DNA from: Scalesia atractyloides | Taxonomy: Eukaryota; Streptophyta; Magnoliopsida; Asterales; Asteraceae | Length of the DNA: 64,000 nucleotides | Assembly (NCBI GenBank): GCA_947069175.1 | Contig: CAMTDV010000015.1 | Location: 25,808,249 to 25,872,248 of the forward strand | Direction of reading: 5' to 3' | Shown: in pieces, positions 31,896 through 42,817 of the stretch | Layout of the letters: each line of letters starts with the position of its first letter | How positions within the stretch are numbered: the stretch's first letter is position 1 | Translations under genes and position numbers: made by a program | Notes under the pieces: model-generated | Database searches by the model: none | The model's input: only the letters and a program-made list of their open reading frames with translations | Told to the model about the DNA's origin: nothing

Positions 31896-34191
31896 TGTAA
31901 CAACTCGAAATTTTCGTTGTTAATTTATTTCAGTTTATTCCGTTCATTGTCAGTATTGTATTCCGAGATTTGATTATGAGAAAGTTATGTTAATCAATTA
32001 ATTATGTTTATGTACAATTATATCGCATTTAATCGCCTATTAATCGCTAATTCATCGCAATCACAAGTAACTGTGTTACTTTAATAGCCAAGTGTGTTAT
32101 TGTATAATAAACATTGTGCTATCGCATCGCTTATCTTATCGCATCGCAAATCGCAATTAATTATGTGGAATTATGTTTTATGTAAGTTATATTTGTTTAT
32201 GTTATGGTTATAATCGCTCTCGCAACGCTCTCACACGCACGAATCGCTAAATCTCACCATTATATCAATTACAACGCTTAACATAACTATCTAATACGAA
32301 CTGAATCACCAAACAAACTCATAACGTGAAATAATCGAACAAAACTTGGCCATTAGGTCAAGTTCGGCCGAACTTGTGCCTCACAAGTTCGCCCGAAGTT
32401 GACTAAGCCTTCAGAACCTTCACAAACCACAAGTCCGCCCGGACTTGTCTCCTAAAACTTAAGGAACATACAAGTTCGCTCGAACTTGTAGCAAGTTCCC
32501 TTGAACTTGATACAAGTTCGCCTGAACTTGATGTTTCAGCTCACCTTTTCACTTCACCTATAAATACTCAGCTCCTGCTTCTCATTTGAACTTGCTGCAA
32601 GTTCGCCCAGAGCTCCCCAAAACCGAAACCCTTTGTTTTCTAAGTTAGATTCAACACCGTTTTCAACTACAACAACGTTCTACAACGATTTTGGCACAAG
32701 GCTTTGCCTTCGTTTTTATCAAATCTCTTCTGTTTGTGAAAATCTTCATCTTTTTATGCAAAACTTATGTTTTTCACTCAGATCTATACCTAGATCCGAG
32801 TAAAACCTTTCAATCATCAATTTTTACACAATATTCAGACTAATGACGTATGTTTCGTTCACTTTTGAGCGGAACGAGGCCTTGTCAAGCAAGATCCCAG
32901 ATCCGGAAGCACAAGGCCGAAATCGTCACTTTACACAAGCTGGACTAACCCATACGAACCTTCAAGTTTTCCCGGATTAGCCCGAGTTTCTGTAAAATGG
33001 CTAAACTCGCTCCAAAAGACCTCTCCAGCCTAAGTTTTACTCAGTGGCTTAAGGTTGGAGGGATGGACACTCGATTTCAACAGCAAACAACGCAAAAACG
33101 CACGATTTGGATGCCAAAACAGTCAAGTTCGCTCGAAAGGCATCAAGTTCGCTAGAAAGGCATCAAGTTCGCTCGAACTTGACACCAAATTGGTGACCAA
33201 GTTCGCCCGAACTTAATCAAAACTCACCAAAATGTCACAAGTTCGCCCGAACCTGAATCCTCCCTCAACAAAAGGGACAAATTCGCCTGAACTTGTACAC
33301 TCAGTAAGTCCAGGCATACAAGTTTGCCCGAACTTGTCCCCTGTTCTCTCACCCGCTAACCGTTTCAGCATTTCGGAAGACTGATGCAGTTCTGTTCGCT
33401 TACAGGCTGATCCGGCGCTCTCCTCAACTCATCTCAGATCCCGCCTCTCTCTTAAAACGCACCGGCAGTGAGTATACTTGAACCCCTTTTTGGCTTAAAC
33501 GCACTTTTGGGTGTCACATATGTTCGTATATCAAAATACATCACACAACTCTCAAACGCTTTTTCGCAACCCGCTGAATTACATGACTAAACGTGAGATC
33601 TGGTTAATTGTATCTATTGCTTGATTGCTTGTACGCCACCCTTAACATGATAGTAAATTAGAGGTTGGCCCGCCACCCAGAGGCCCGGGGTTGTTAAGGC
33701 TCGCATTTTACATTTCTCATTTATTTTCTCTTTTAGGATGTGGACACTTTCGCATGCCTCGATCAATCACGGTTTGTTGGTTTGCTTGATTCTAAGTAGT
33801 TACATCATTCACATCTGTTAGGTATGTCATGCGGTGTATGCTAAATGCTTTTGTATCTATTATGTACGCAAACCTGTGTGCTCCCATTTACTTAATTGTA
33901 TTGACGTTTTATTTTAAAATATGTGCCAGGTTGAGGATTTGTCTACTATCGCAACTGGATTAGGATTATCTTTAGAAATGCATTGTAATAAAAATCTAGG
34001 GGATATCGAACTTGTTTTGTTTTATGGGATTGCTTGTATTTTGTAACCTGATTAGGGATTATATGTTGAAAGTATGTGATTTTGACGTTTAAATATTGTC
34101 GCTTAAATAGTGTTATGGAATTTCTCATGAGACAATCTGGTTCACCTAGTGCCACTACCCCGATGTTTCCACCATCGGTCGGGGTGTGACA
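31896..34191 (+). repeat. 5' LTR of G2 with many CAAGTTCG palindromes
   Basis: 2,296 bp, starting TGTAACAAC and ending GGTGTGACA. A TATA box (TATAAATA, 32559-32566) is preceded by a cluster of inverted repeats at 32359-32530, including the fully symmetric CAAGTTCGGCCGAACTTG (32359-32376). A second cluster at 33123-33340 includes a 20-bp tandem repeat of half-sites. A block at 33463-33527 (GTGAGTATACTTGAACCCC, then CTTTTGGGTG) is shared with the other gypsy LTRs. Confidence 0.9.
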
Positions 34192-34194
34192 GAT

Positions 34195-34206
34195 TGGTAT
34201 CAGAGC
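34195..34206 (+). other. Primer-binding site of G2
   Basis: TGGTATCAGAGC, complementary to initiator tRNA-Met, three bases after the LTR end. Confidence 0.9.
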
Positions 34207-35329
34207 CATAACAATAGGATAATTAGGTAGAATTGCCATGTTCGACCTAGTCATATGTTTAAGTACCCGATTGACCAATCTTTGACTTAAATGCTTAAAG
34301 TACTGCCATAAATGCTTACTTGCCATTCCTAAGGCTAACACAATATACACGCTTGGAAACGCTTGTATCACACAAAACGAGTGATCAAGTCGAGATTAGG
34401 TGTGAAAACCGAGAAGTATCGATAAGATCATTCACTCCGCGCAATCTCTATCGCAGGAGATACCTTCGTTGAGTTAGGAGTGATATCCAAACCTCGACGG
34501 AAATCTCCATTTCTATCTAGTGGAACTCCCGACTCGATCGGTGAGTGTAACCACAACTAGGAATGAAGTTGTTAAGTTAGGGGTGAAACCCGCATCTTAA
34601 CAACTAATTCCGCTCCTCGATTTTCAATCTCACCAAAGTCTCGATTTCGATGACTCGGAACACGACGTAACTGGAAGGACAAATGCCGTTAACCATTGTA
34701 CGGCGAGAGCATTTGTCTATTAGGCCAAATCATGTGTCCGAACTCGGAGAATTCTCGAACCACTTTGGGTAGTCGCTGTCTCAAAACCCAGGACACTCCC
34801 AATTGATTTAAGCCTATCATTGTCGATTTTATGCATCATCGAGTTTATTACTATTTAGTTTAAAATTTTGGGAATTTTCGCTTATTCGATTTCTCGCTTT
34901 TATGATTTTTCGTATTATCGATTTCTTGGTTTATCGCCTTACGCTCCATAAACGCATGCACTACTCGCACAGCTCTCGAAATCTAAAATGCTAAATAATG
35001 ACCAACCAAACTAAAATGCTCATCTCTCTCTCATACGCGGTATTACTCGCTTATCTCACTTATATATATCACTTATTACGCTTATATCTCGCATCTCATA
35101 TGTGCTACGCATGATTTTAATTATAGGTGAATACGTGCAAAATATGTGCTTACGTGCTTATGTGATTATGTGCATACGTGCTTAGGTGCTTATATGCTTA
35201 TGTGCTTAAGTGTTATATGCTTACGTGGATACGTGCTTACGTGGTTTGTGCTTGTATGAATAATAATAATAAATATTTTAACATAAACCGATTATAATCG
35301 AATCTCATCTAATCTAAACCTTCATGTAG
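34207..35329 (+). other. Leader of G2, no gene seen
   Basis: Non-coding leader between the primer-binding site and gag. The part 35130-35250 is built of short repeats of TACGTGCTTA type. Long leaders are usual in Tekay elements. Confidence 0.5.
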
Positions 35330-35973
35330 ATGTCTTCTATGGGATCTCACATGCGGAGGAATATCCAGCACAACAATGCTGACAAGCGCATCGCTTCATT
35401 GGTAGCCAAGCAAATGGCTAAAGTCATTCCTCAAATCGTCAGTGAGATCCACGCAGTCAGCAGCGACCGACACGCCCAAGACTTCATTCAGCTTCAAGCA
35501 GTTCAAAGCATGTTGACCACTCACTTTCTCTGGCACCGAAGGACCGAGTGCTATGTTCCACTGGTTCGACTCCATCGAGGTTACCTTCCACCAGAGTGGA
35601 TATCCCGAGGCTCTGCGCACCATCAATGCCACCGGCTTATTCCAATCGAGGGCTCTCGATCGGTGGACAGTCGAGCGCAACAGGCGCGGGAACGACGAAG
35701 CCTACGGACTCTCTTGGGAGGAACTCAAGGAAATTATGGTGAAAGAGTTCTGTCCTCCACATGAGATTTAAAAGCTGGAGAATGAGTTCAGGGATATCAA
35801 ACAAGACGGTCCCGACAACGCTGGCCTAATAGCTCGTTTCAAGCAGTTGAGCATTATTTGTCCCGGTCAATTGGACACGACTGAGAAAGCCATCAAGAAA
35901 TACCTGCGTGCTTTAGCCGATTGTGTCGCTGACTTTGTTCCAGCAGCACGCCGTTTCAGCATTTTGGAAGACT
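35330..35973 (+). pseudogene. G2 gag, N-terminal part, truncated
   Basis: Starts MSSMGSHMRRNIQHNN, runs through a Gln/Val-rich helix, then shifts frame near 35530 into the capsid stretch MFHWFDSIEVTFHQSGYP. It continues through WTVERNRRGNDEAY to LRALADCVADFVPAAR. A TAA interrupts it at 35769. After 35951 the sequence is LTR, so the last residues before the stop are not gag. Nucleocapsid and pol are deleted. Confidence 0.85.
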
Positions 35974-36760
35974 GATGCACTTGTGTTCGCTTACAGGCTG
36001 ATCCGACGCTCTCCTCAACTCATCTCAGATCCCGTCTCTCTCCTTAAATGCACCGATAATGAGTATACTTGAACCCCTTTTTCGCTTAAACGCACTTTTG
36101 GGTGTCACATATGTTCTTATATCAAAACACATCGCACAACTCTCAAACGCTTATTCGCAACCTGCTGAATTACATGACTAAACGTGAAATCTACTGAATT
36201 GTATGTATTGCTTGATTGCTTGTACGCCACCCTTAACATGATAGTATACTAGAGGTTGACCCGCCACGCTTAAGGCTCGCATTTTACATTTCTCATTTAT
36301 TTTCTCTTTTTGGATGCAGACACTTGTTCCCATGCCTCGATCAATCGTGGTTTGTTGGTTTGCTTGAATCTAAGTAGTTACATCATTCACATCTATTACG
36401 TATGTCATGCGGTGTATGCTAAATGCTTTCGTATCTATTATGTATGCAAACCTGTATGCTCACCTTTACTTAATTGTATTGACGTTTTATTTTAATATAT
36501 GTAGCAGGTTGAGGATTTGTCTAACTGGATTAGGATTATCTTTAGAAACGCATTGTAATAGAAATCTAGGGAATATCGAACTTTTTTGTTTTATGGGATT
36601 GCTTGTATTTTGTAACCTGTTTAAGGATTATATGTTGAAAGTATGGGATTTTGACGTTTAAATATTGTCGCTTAAATAGTGTTATGGAATTTCTAATGAG
36701 ACAATCTGGTTCGCCTAGTGCCACTACCCTGATGTTTTCACCATCAGTTGGGGTGTGACA
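35951..36760 (+). repeat. Truncated 3' LTR of G2
   Basis: It corresponds to 33360-34191 of the 5' LTR with small changes (a length difference of about 20 bp near 36262) and ends GGGTGTGACA before the TTCAA duplication. The palindrome clusters and TATA box of the 5' LTR are absent here. Confidence 0.88.
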
Positions 36761-36765
36761 TTCAA

Positions 36766-37040
36766 TTTATTTTAAAGATATATCAAATGGAAACTGGAGA
36801 TACATTAGAAAATTGGGGATATATCAAAAGCTTTCAAAACGGTTTTTGATAAAGTTAAAACACCTTTAACTTGTCATTAACTAACTTAAATACTAACCAC
36901 CCACGATCCATCACCCATAATCTATGTCCCACATATCCTATATATACAACATTCCAAAGGACGAGAATCACACCTGCAACCTCCAATCTCACAAACCCTA
37001 AAAGCCTTTACAATTTTTGAAAAACAAAATTCAACTCACC
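36766..37040 (+). promoter_or_regulatory. Upstream region of the D extra ORF with TATA box
   Basis: AT-rich DNA with TATATATA at 36939-36946, 102 bp before the ATG at 37041, followed by a leader of plant 5'-UTR type (CAAACCCTAAAAGCC). The same arrangement is seen in A and X. It may be the spacer of D or partly the LTR begun at 31783. Confidence 0.5.
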
Positions 37041-40000
37041 ATGGCTGCTCCAAACCTCTTCAATCTCAATATCCCACCCGTTGAACACTCCGTTCCATTT
37101 ATCTGAGACGAAGACTTCCTACCAATGAAGGACAACAACCTGTTATTGAACATCAAACATAAGGAGTACGACGAAAAATGTCAATTTTAGTCGAATTCCT
37201 ACTAAGATGTCCTATTGCTCGAGCCTTGACAAAAATCAATGAAGTACCAGAAAACATTATGCAGCAACTTGTCAACACTCTTAGCAAAACTGGTGCCAAT
37301 GAGTTTACAACCCATATTTGAGGAAACATCATTGTTACTATTATCCCACAAAAATAAGGGAATGGCTGGAACTTCCCATCAATGAAAATTACAAAGAAGC
37401 ACCTGGAAAGGAAGATCTGTTGGGGCAACTGGACGTTCTAATGGGATATGCAAGAAAAATTACCTTGATTGGAGAATTTAAGAGGAATGAGTTACCTGCC
37501 TTCTAGCAAGTAATGATGGAAACACTAACCAAGTGCCTAACATTAAAAATTGGGGGGACTGATCAGATTAACATCTCTTTTTTAATAATCGTGTATGGGC
37601 TCATTGTTGGGCTCAACATTGATTACGGAACAAAGATCTTCTATCTGATGGCAAGGTCCATGCTAACCAAGAATAGAAGAATCAGTTCTCATCTGCCCTT
37701 CCCAAGGTTGTGGTCAATTACAATTGCTGAGACGTTTGCTGAAAGGGGTGTTGAGCTACATGCATAAGAAAATTTATGGAAATCCTCCATCATGAAACCT
37801 TGGTGTGCAGCACAAGCCTTGAAGTCCAACAAAGGTGTACCAGAACTGCCAGCAAGCATGACAAGGCTGATTGAAGAAGACTCACCCTATCTGATACAAC
37901 ATGAGGCAATTCGAAACAAAGAAAAAGAGCCCACAGAAGTCTATGACAGTAGCTCTCCACCAGAACATGATGATAAAGCATCTATGACACCACAACCTGA
38001 TGAAGCTGGCGAAGATCAACAACATAACATCAGATTCTCATTAGAACATATGGAGATTGATCAACAGATAGAGTAGAATCTAGAAGCAATGCAACATCAT
38101 GATGAGGCATCTCATATAACAGAAACATGTTCACAAATTAACCTTGATGGATTTACTGTTAGAAACTCAACAGATTCTGATTCTGATGAATCTGTAAGAG
38201 GTAGTTATTTCATACAACATAGAAATCCAACAATAGTAAATGCAGAGGTTAGTGGTTCCAAAGGTCCAGTCTCTGAATCAGCTAATGAGGAGGAGATTGA
38301 GACGGTAACAGGTAGAGATCAGCTTGCTGATCAAGGAAACCTGGGTGAGAAAAATAAGAGTTTCTCAACAATTCACAGAGATTCAAGGAAGTGAAGACAT
38401 CCAAAATGTGAATGAGTTTCACCGTTCTGGTAAAGATGTGCAGAATTGGTCTTTTGACCAACCTGACCTCTTTACAACAGCAAAAAGTGTATCTTCTACT
38501 GGTGTAAGAAGAGGAACATTTGTTGTTCCTCCATTGCCCACCGACCCACTTATCTCAACAACTTGAGAATATGCTCGACAATGCTGTCAAGGTTTATGCA
38601 AAAAAGGCTTCTGTTGAAACAAAGCTGGATGTACTGATAGAAGAAATCAAAAGCCGGAGATCTGAAATGAAAGTTCTATCAGAATAAGTTGAATCCATTA
38701 AAAGGCAAACAAAAAGGAACACTGAAACCTTTAAGAACTTGCAACAATCAGAAAAGGGACCAAACAACAGCAAACTTGCAGCAGACTTTGAGAAAGTGTT
38801 TAAAGAGATGGAAGACATCAAGACAAAGGTGACCGAAGCTATGGAAACAAGAGACACCACAAGCTCTGGTAAAATTCTGGAAGAAATTCAAAGCTTAAGA
38901 GCCAGTAACAACAGCATGACTGATGCTCTTGACAAGTTGGTAAGAGAATGGGCTACCCATCACAATCAAAATGTAGAGGAGTTCAAGAGAGTACATGATG
39001 AAGATAGAAGAAATGCTCAACTACTAAGTGATGTACAATCAATTGTAAAGAGGCTACAGTTGAATGTCAGACTAGCAAACTTTGATGTACAGGAGCTCAA
39101 AACTCCCATTCCCATTCAAACCTCATAACAGAATGAACCAGAAGCCACTCAGCACACACAAATAAAGCAAGCAGCACCCCTTAGTCAGTCTGGGCCTATC
39201 TCAATGAGGCCCCCACCACCAGTCTCAAAAGCTGCAATGGCCAGAAGATTCGAAGCAACTCATGCTACAATCTCCAATCCAAGAAACATCTCTTCAAAAG
39301 TACCCAACCAGAACAACCAAAAGTAACCTCATCAGGAGAAACTGTGTTTAGTGAACAGCTGAACCAGGCAGATAAGAGAAAGTGGGAAGACTCAGCTACT
39401 TCTTCAAGGAAACCAAGAGTTGGAATCAGAAAGGACCCAGAAGGAAAAGAAAGGGAATTTATGGTGCAACAGATTGATCAAGATAGCATGATGTTCCCTG
39501 AACATCACCTGAGAAGATACTACTGGAATAATGAAGAAGATAAGATTGGCAAGCCTCTTAGCCCTATGAGCACAAGAATTAGAGGAAGAAAAGCTGAAAA
39601 GAAGTAAGGCCAGTCTTCACCCACCCTTTATAAATCTAGTGGTCAGTGTACACAAGGTGGACACCCTGTCTACTGTAAGTAAAGTAATGGGAACCTATGA
39701 GCAAAACAAATATACACTGGTCAGAATAGATGGTAGAATAATAACAGTTGTGGATGCTAAACTTGGAGAAGAATTTCATCCCTTAGACCAAACAAAGCTG
39801 AAGTAGATCTTTGATAAAGCAAAGCGAAGTACACTGACTATCAGAAGGGCCATCCACAGATTGACAAGAGTAGGACATAAGTTATACTCAAGGGTTGCTT
39901 TAGCAGATTTCGACCTTTGCATTGCATTTGACTACAACAAGAAAGTTGCAGATACCACCTCCTGACACATGTGTTCCAACTTAACTTGAACTTGAAGCCA

Positions 40001-40257
40001 GAACTAGAATCATTTATGAGAATCCTGAATTATCTATTGTTTTCAAGGATCATGAAGATAGAAAGGCTCTGTTCAGAATAAATGAAAAAAAAAAGGAACA
40101 ACTCAAGGCTAAAGGAAGAAACAAGGAAAAGCTGAGAAAAGAAATAGAAGACATCATAAATGAATGGATCGGAGCTAAAGGATGGTACAAAGACCTGTAC
40201 AAGGCAACACACAAGCTGATTGAACACAAGAAGCAGCTAAAGAAAGGAGATCTCTAA
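37041..40257 (+). pseudogene. Sirevirus extra ORF of element D, decayed but nearly full length
   Basis: Starts MAAPNLFNLNIPPVEH and meets a TGA after about 22 codons. Frame changes and stops near 37185, 37318 and 37504 follow, then longer open parts. The N-terminal domain has ALTKINEVPENIMQQLV and SSHLPFPRLWSI, in place of the PRFLS landmark. The middle is acidic and Ser-rich. 38739-39128 is a long charged helix with coiled-coil character (KLAADFEKVFKEMEDIKTKV). The C-terminal part reads DGRIITVVDAKLGEEFHPLD and LTIRRAIHRLTRVGHKLY and ends with a Lys-rich helix before TAA. Total about 1,070 codons. Function unknown; a homologue of the extra ORFs in A, X, Y and Z. Confidence 0.7.
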
Positions 40258-40446
40258 AAAAGTGGATTGAAGATTGTCTAAGAACACTTATTTTACTTTA
40301 TTCTATTTTGAACAATGTTTGTGTCTCTTATTTGGATTTTGATGTTTTGATATTTCTTTGATAATGTTCTTTAGTTTGAGATGTTATTTTCTTATAATAC
40401 TTAAGGGGAAACTTTCGAAAACTTTTATGTAAGTATTGAAAAAAAT
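40258..40446 (+). other. 3' UTR and polypurine tract of element D
   Basis: T-rich non-coding DNA with a purine run AAGGGGAAAC at about 40402, a candidate polypurine tract. Confidence 0.45.
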
Positions 40447-41099
40447 GTGATCTATCTGATCAACTGATGAAGATAAAGTCATAAAGGTCAAACAACAAGA
40501 AGAAACGAGGCTGGACAAGAGAAAAGAATAACATATCTTCTACATTTATCAGAAACATATCAAGAACAAGAAAAGACAATCAGAAAAGACCATTCAGATG
40601 GATCTGATGAATATCATCAGTTTCTGGTGAAGTTTGATTATCAGAAATTATGATGATCCGTTCATCAGATTTTCTAATGAGATGGACCTCAAGACTTTTT
40701 GAGGCCCCAACTTGTCTAAAAGATAAAGCTCTGCTATTTGAGAAGAAGCAAGTTGACCCTAGTGGATTCAATGAATATGCCAAGAACCAACTTTATGCAG
40801 AGTAGCGCATGAATAAACAAATGTTTATTCATGCTAAGGACTCTCTATAAATAGAGAGTTATACCACCGAAAGGAAAGTGAGTTAAGCCATGCATTTAAT
40901 ACATACTACAAAACTCTATTACCCTTTCATCACAGAATTACACAAGTATTCGTTTGTACTAGTCAATAACCTGACAATCACCTTGTAAACCATTTTGTTT
41001 CAAAGTGATGTAAACTTGAAAATTCTGTGGTTGCTGTTTCTTGAAAGTTTGATTTCTAATTCTGCACACTAATTTCATATTTTTTGAAATCACTTGCCA
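40447..41099 (+). repeat. Probable LTR of element D
   Basis: Contains a TATA box (CTATAAATAG, about 40844) inside a short inverted repeat (CTCTCTATAAATAGAGAG) and ends near CTTGCCA at 41099. Copia gag sequence of element B starts right after it. Upstream of the TATA box the TCTGAT/ATCAGA inverted repeats recur, for example CTGATGAATATCATCAG (40605-40621). The left edge is uncertain. Confidence 0.5.
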
Positions 41100-42356
41100 T
41101 ATTACGTTAAAAGAATTTTTGCCCATCTGGGATCAAGATTCCTAAAGGACATAACTCAAATGATGATCCAAATGTTATCATGTACAAAATGAGTGGATCT
41201 GACAAACTACATTCTGATACATAATTTTTGATTCAGAATGTGAATATGAATAAAGTTGAAAAGGTTTTCAAAGTCAAGTTGTCTGAAATTGAGAATATGT
41301 CAAGAGAAATAGGTTTGTTAAACTTTAAAAAGGAACAATCTTGCTATTCTAAACCAAGAAGTTCCTACTCTAACAGTGAACAGAGAAATTATTACTATGG
41401 GAGGAATGGTTCGGGATATGGTAAGAGAAACTATAATAAGTTTGGAAAATCAAAGTTTGTAAAGAAAATGACTTTTGCGTCTGAAACGAGTTCAAAAAGA
41501 GAGAAGGAAAGTCATTTTAGCATACAATCCAATGAAGAGTTATTTGAACAGAAAAAACAACATGAACGGGTTGAAGGACCTACTATTGTAACAGATAGTA
41601 GAACTTTCTTTAGGTGTAACCATGTTGGACACATCTCTTATCAATTTCCACAAAAGAATCCTAAACCTGTTTACAATGTCAAAAACACTACTAAAGATCT
41701 GAAACTGAAATATCCTATGGTTGAACCAGTAAAGATTTTGAAAAGAAATAATGAATCGACAAAAGAAGCTAAGCTAGTAACTACTAATGCTGTAACTGAT
41801 AAAATTGGAGAAACTTCAAAATCAAGTGAGCAAAAAGATTCTAAATTCTATGCTAAGAAAAACTGTTTGTAAAAATCAAACATGGGCTGTCAAAAAAAAG
41901 AATCTTCTAAAGTCTTGAAAGAAGCTGTTTCAACAAAAAAAGTTGAACAAAAAGGTGAAAGTGTTAGTAATGTAAAAAAGATTGCCAACCCACCCAAGAC
42001 CGAAAAAAGCTTGGGTCTCACTCTTTAAGTAATCTTCTAAATGCATGCACAGGGGCTACCAAGATCCATCATTTCAAAGTGGATTATGGATAGCGGAGCA
42101 TCCGGGCACATGACGGGAATGTTAGCACTCCTATATGATGTCAAACCTATAAGAGGAGGCTACGTCGGGTTCGCGAGCAATCAGGGAGGGCGAATCGTGA
42201 GAGAAGGAATATTAACCAACGGGATGGTGTCGTTTGAAAAAGTGACCTACATAGCCGAGTTGGAGAATAATCTACTAAGTAATTCCCAGATTTGTGACAA
42301 AAAGTTCACGACACACTTCACATACAAGGAATGTCTTATTCTGAAGCCGGGATTCG
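41100..42356 (+). pseudogene. Element B gag C-terminus and protease, cut by Y
   Basis: Plus-strand copia gag related to that of Y: DDPNVIMYKMSGSD, then 41228-41872 with a basic Tyr/Ser-rich region and a zinc knuckle that has lost two of its ligands (FFRCNHVGHISYQFP). After breaks, 42041-42356 gives the protease KWIMDSGASGHMTG with an intact D-S-G, followed by NNLLSNSQICDKKF. The frame is cut at LKPGF by the LTR of Y and resumes at 57024 (IPEEWILM). Confidence 0.85.
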
Positions 42357-42758
42357 TGTTAGGATCGCTCCTCCACTGCTTAGGAACCTAATTTGTATCT
42401 AAATTTCATCATAAGCAGAAATTATGTGACTTGTTAATCGAATACACTAGATTTACTGTTTAAATTGTCTGTTTATTAGTTCAAATCAATAGTAAATCGA
42501 GAATCCAAACAGACAGAGCTTCGCCGTCGTCAACGCAAAGTTCTTACAATGAAAGACCCAAGACAACCTATATATAAAGCAACAAGTTCGGGCGAAGTGT
42601 GGTTTGGCTAGATCAAGTTCGGGCGAACTTGATCTACCTTTACACAAGTTCGGCCGAACTTGTGCTTTACAACATAAATACATCAATTTTCTAACAATTC
42701 AAGCCCTAAACACACAGACTCGATCCAAGACCTAGACAATAGACATCATGTATCAGCA
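42357..42758 (-). repeat. 3' LTR of Sirevirus Y
   Basis: TGTTAGGATCGCTCC to TGTATCAGCA on the plus strand. On the element's strand the TATA box (TATATATA, 42569-42576) comes directly after a group of palindromes: a perfect 22-bp one at 42643-42664, a 13-2-13 inverted repeat at 42609-42636 whose core is CAAGTTCGGGCGAACTTG, and a half-decayed copy at 42583. Confidence 0.92.
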
Positions 42759-42772
42759 AACTTCCCCTTGGA
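42759..42772 (-). other. Polypurine tract of Sirevirus Y
   Basis: AACTTCCCCTTGG on the plus strand, CCAAGGGGAAGTT on the element's strand, directly beside the LTR. Confidence 0.75.
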
Positions 42773-42817
42773 TATTGTCGCAGTCTTGATCAGTCTTCAG
42801 TCTTCAATCTTCAATCT

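Larger units (their letters stand above)
31896..36760 (+). mobile_element. Deleted Ty3/gypsy (Tekay-like) element G2
   Basis: Flanked by TTCAA on both sides (31891-31895, 36761-36765). It has a full 5' LTR, a primer-binding site, a leader and part of gag. It then joins directly to the last 810 bp of the 3' LTR. All of pol and about 1.46 kb of the 3' LTR are missing. Confidence 0.9.

Noticed and set aside
37041..40257. Host gene model for the long ORF pieces
   Set aside because: The position after a TATA box could suggest a host gene, but homologues occur after pol in Sireviruses Y, X and Z, so it belongs to an element.
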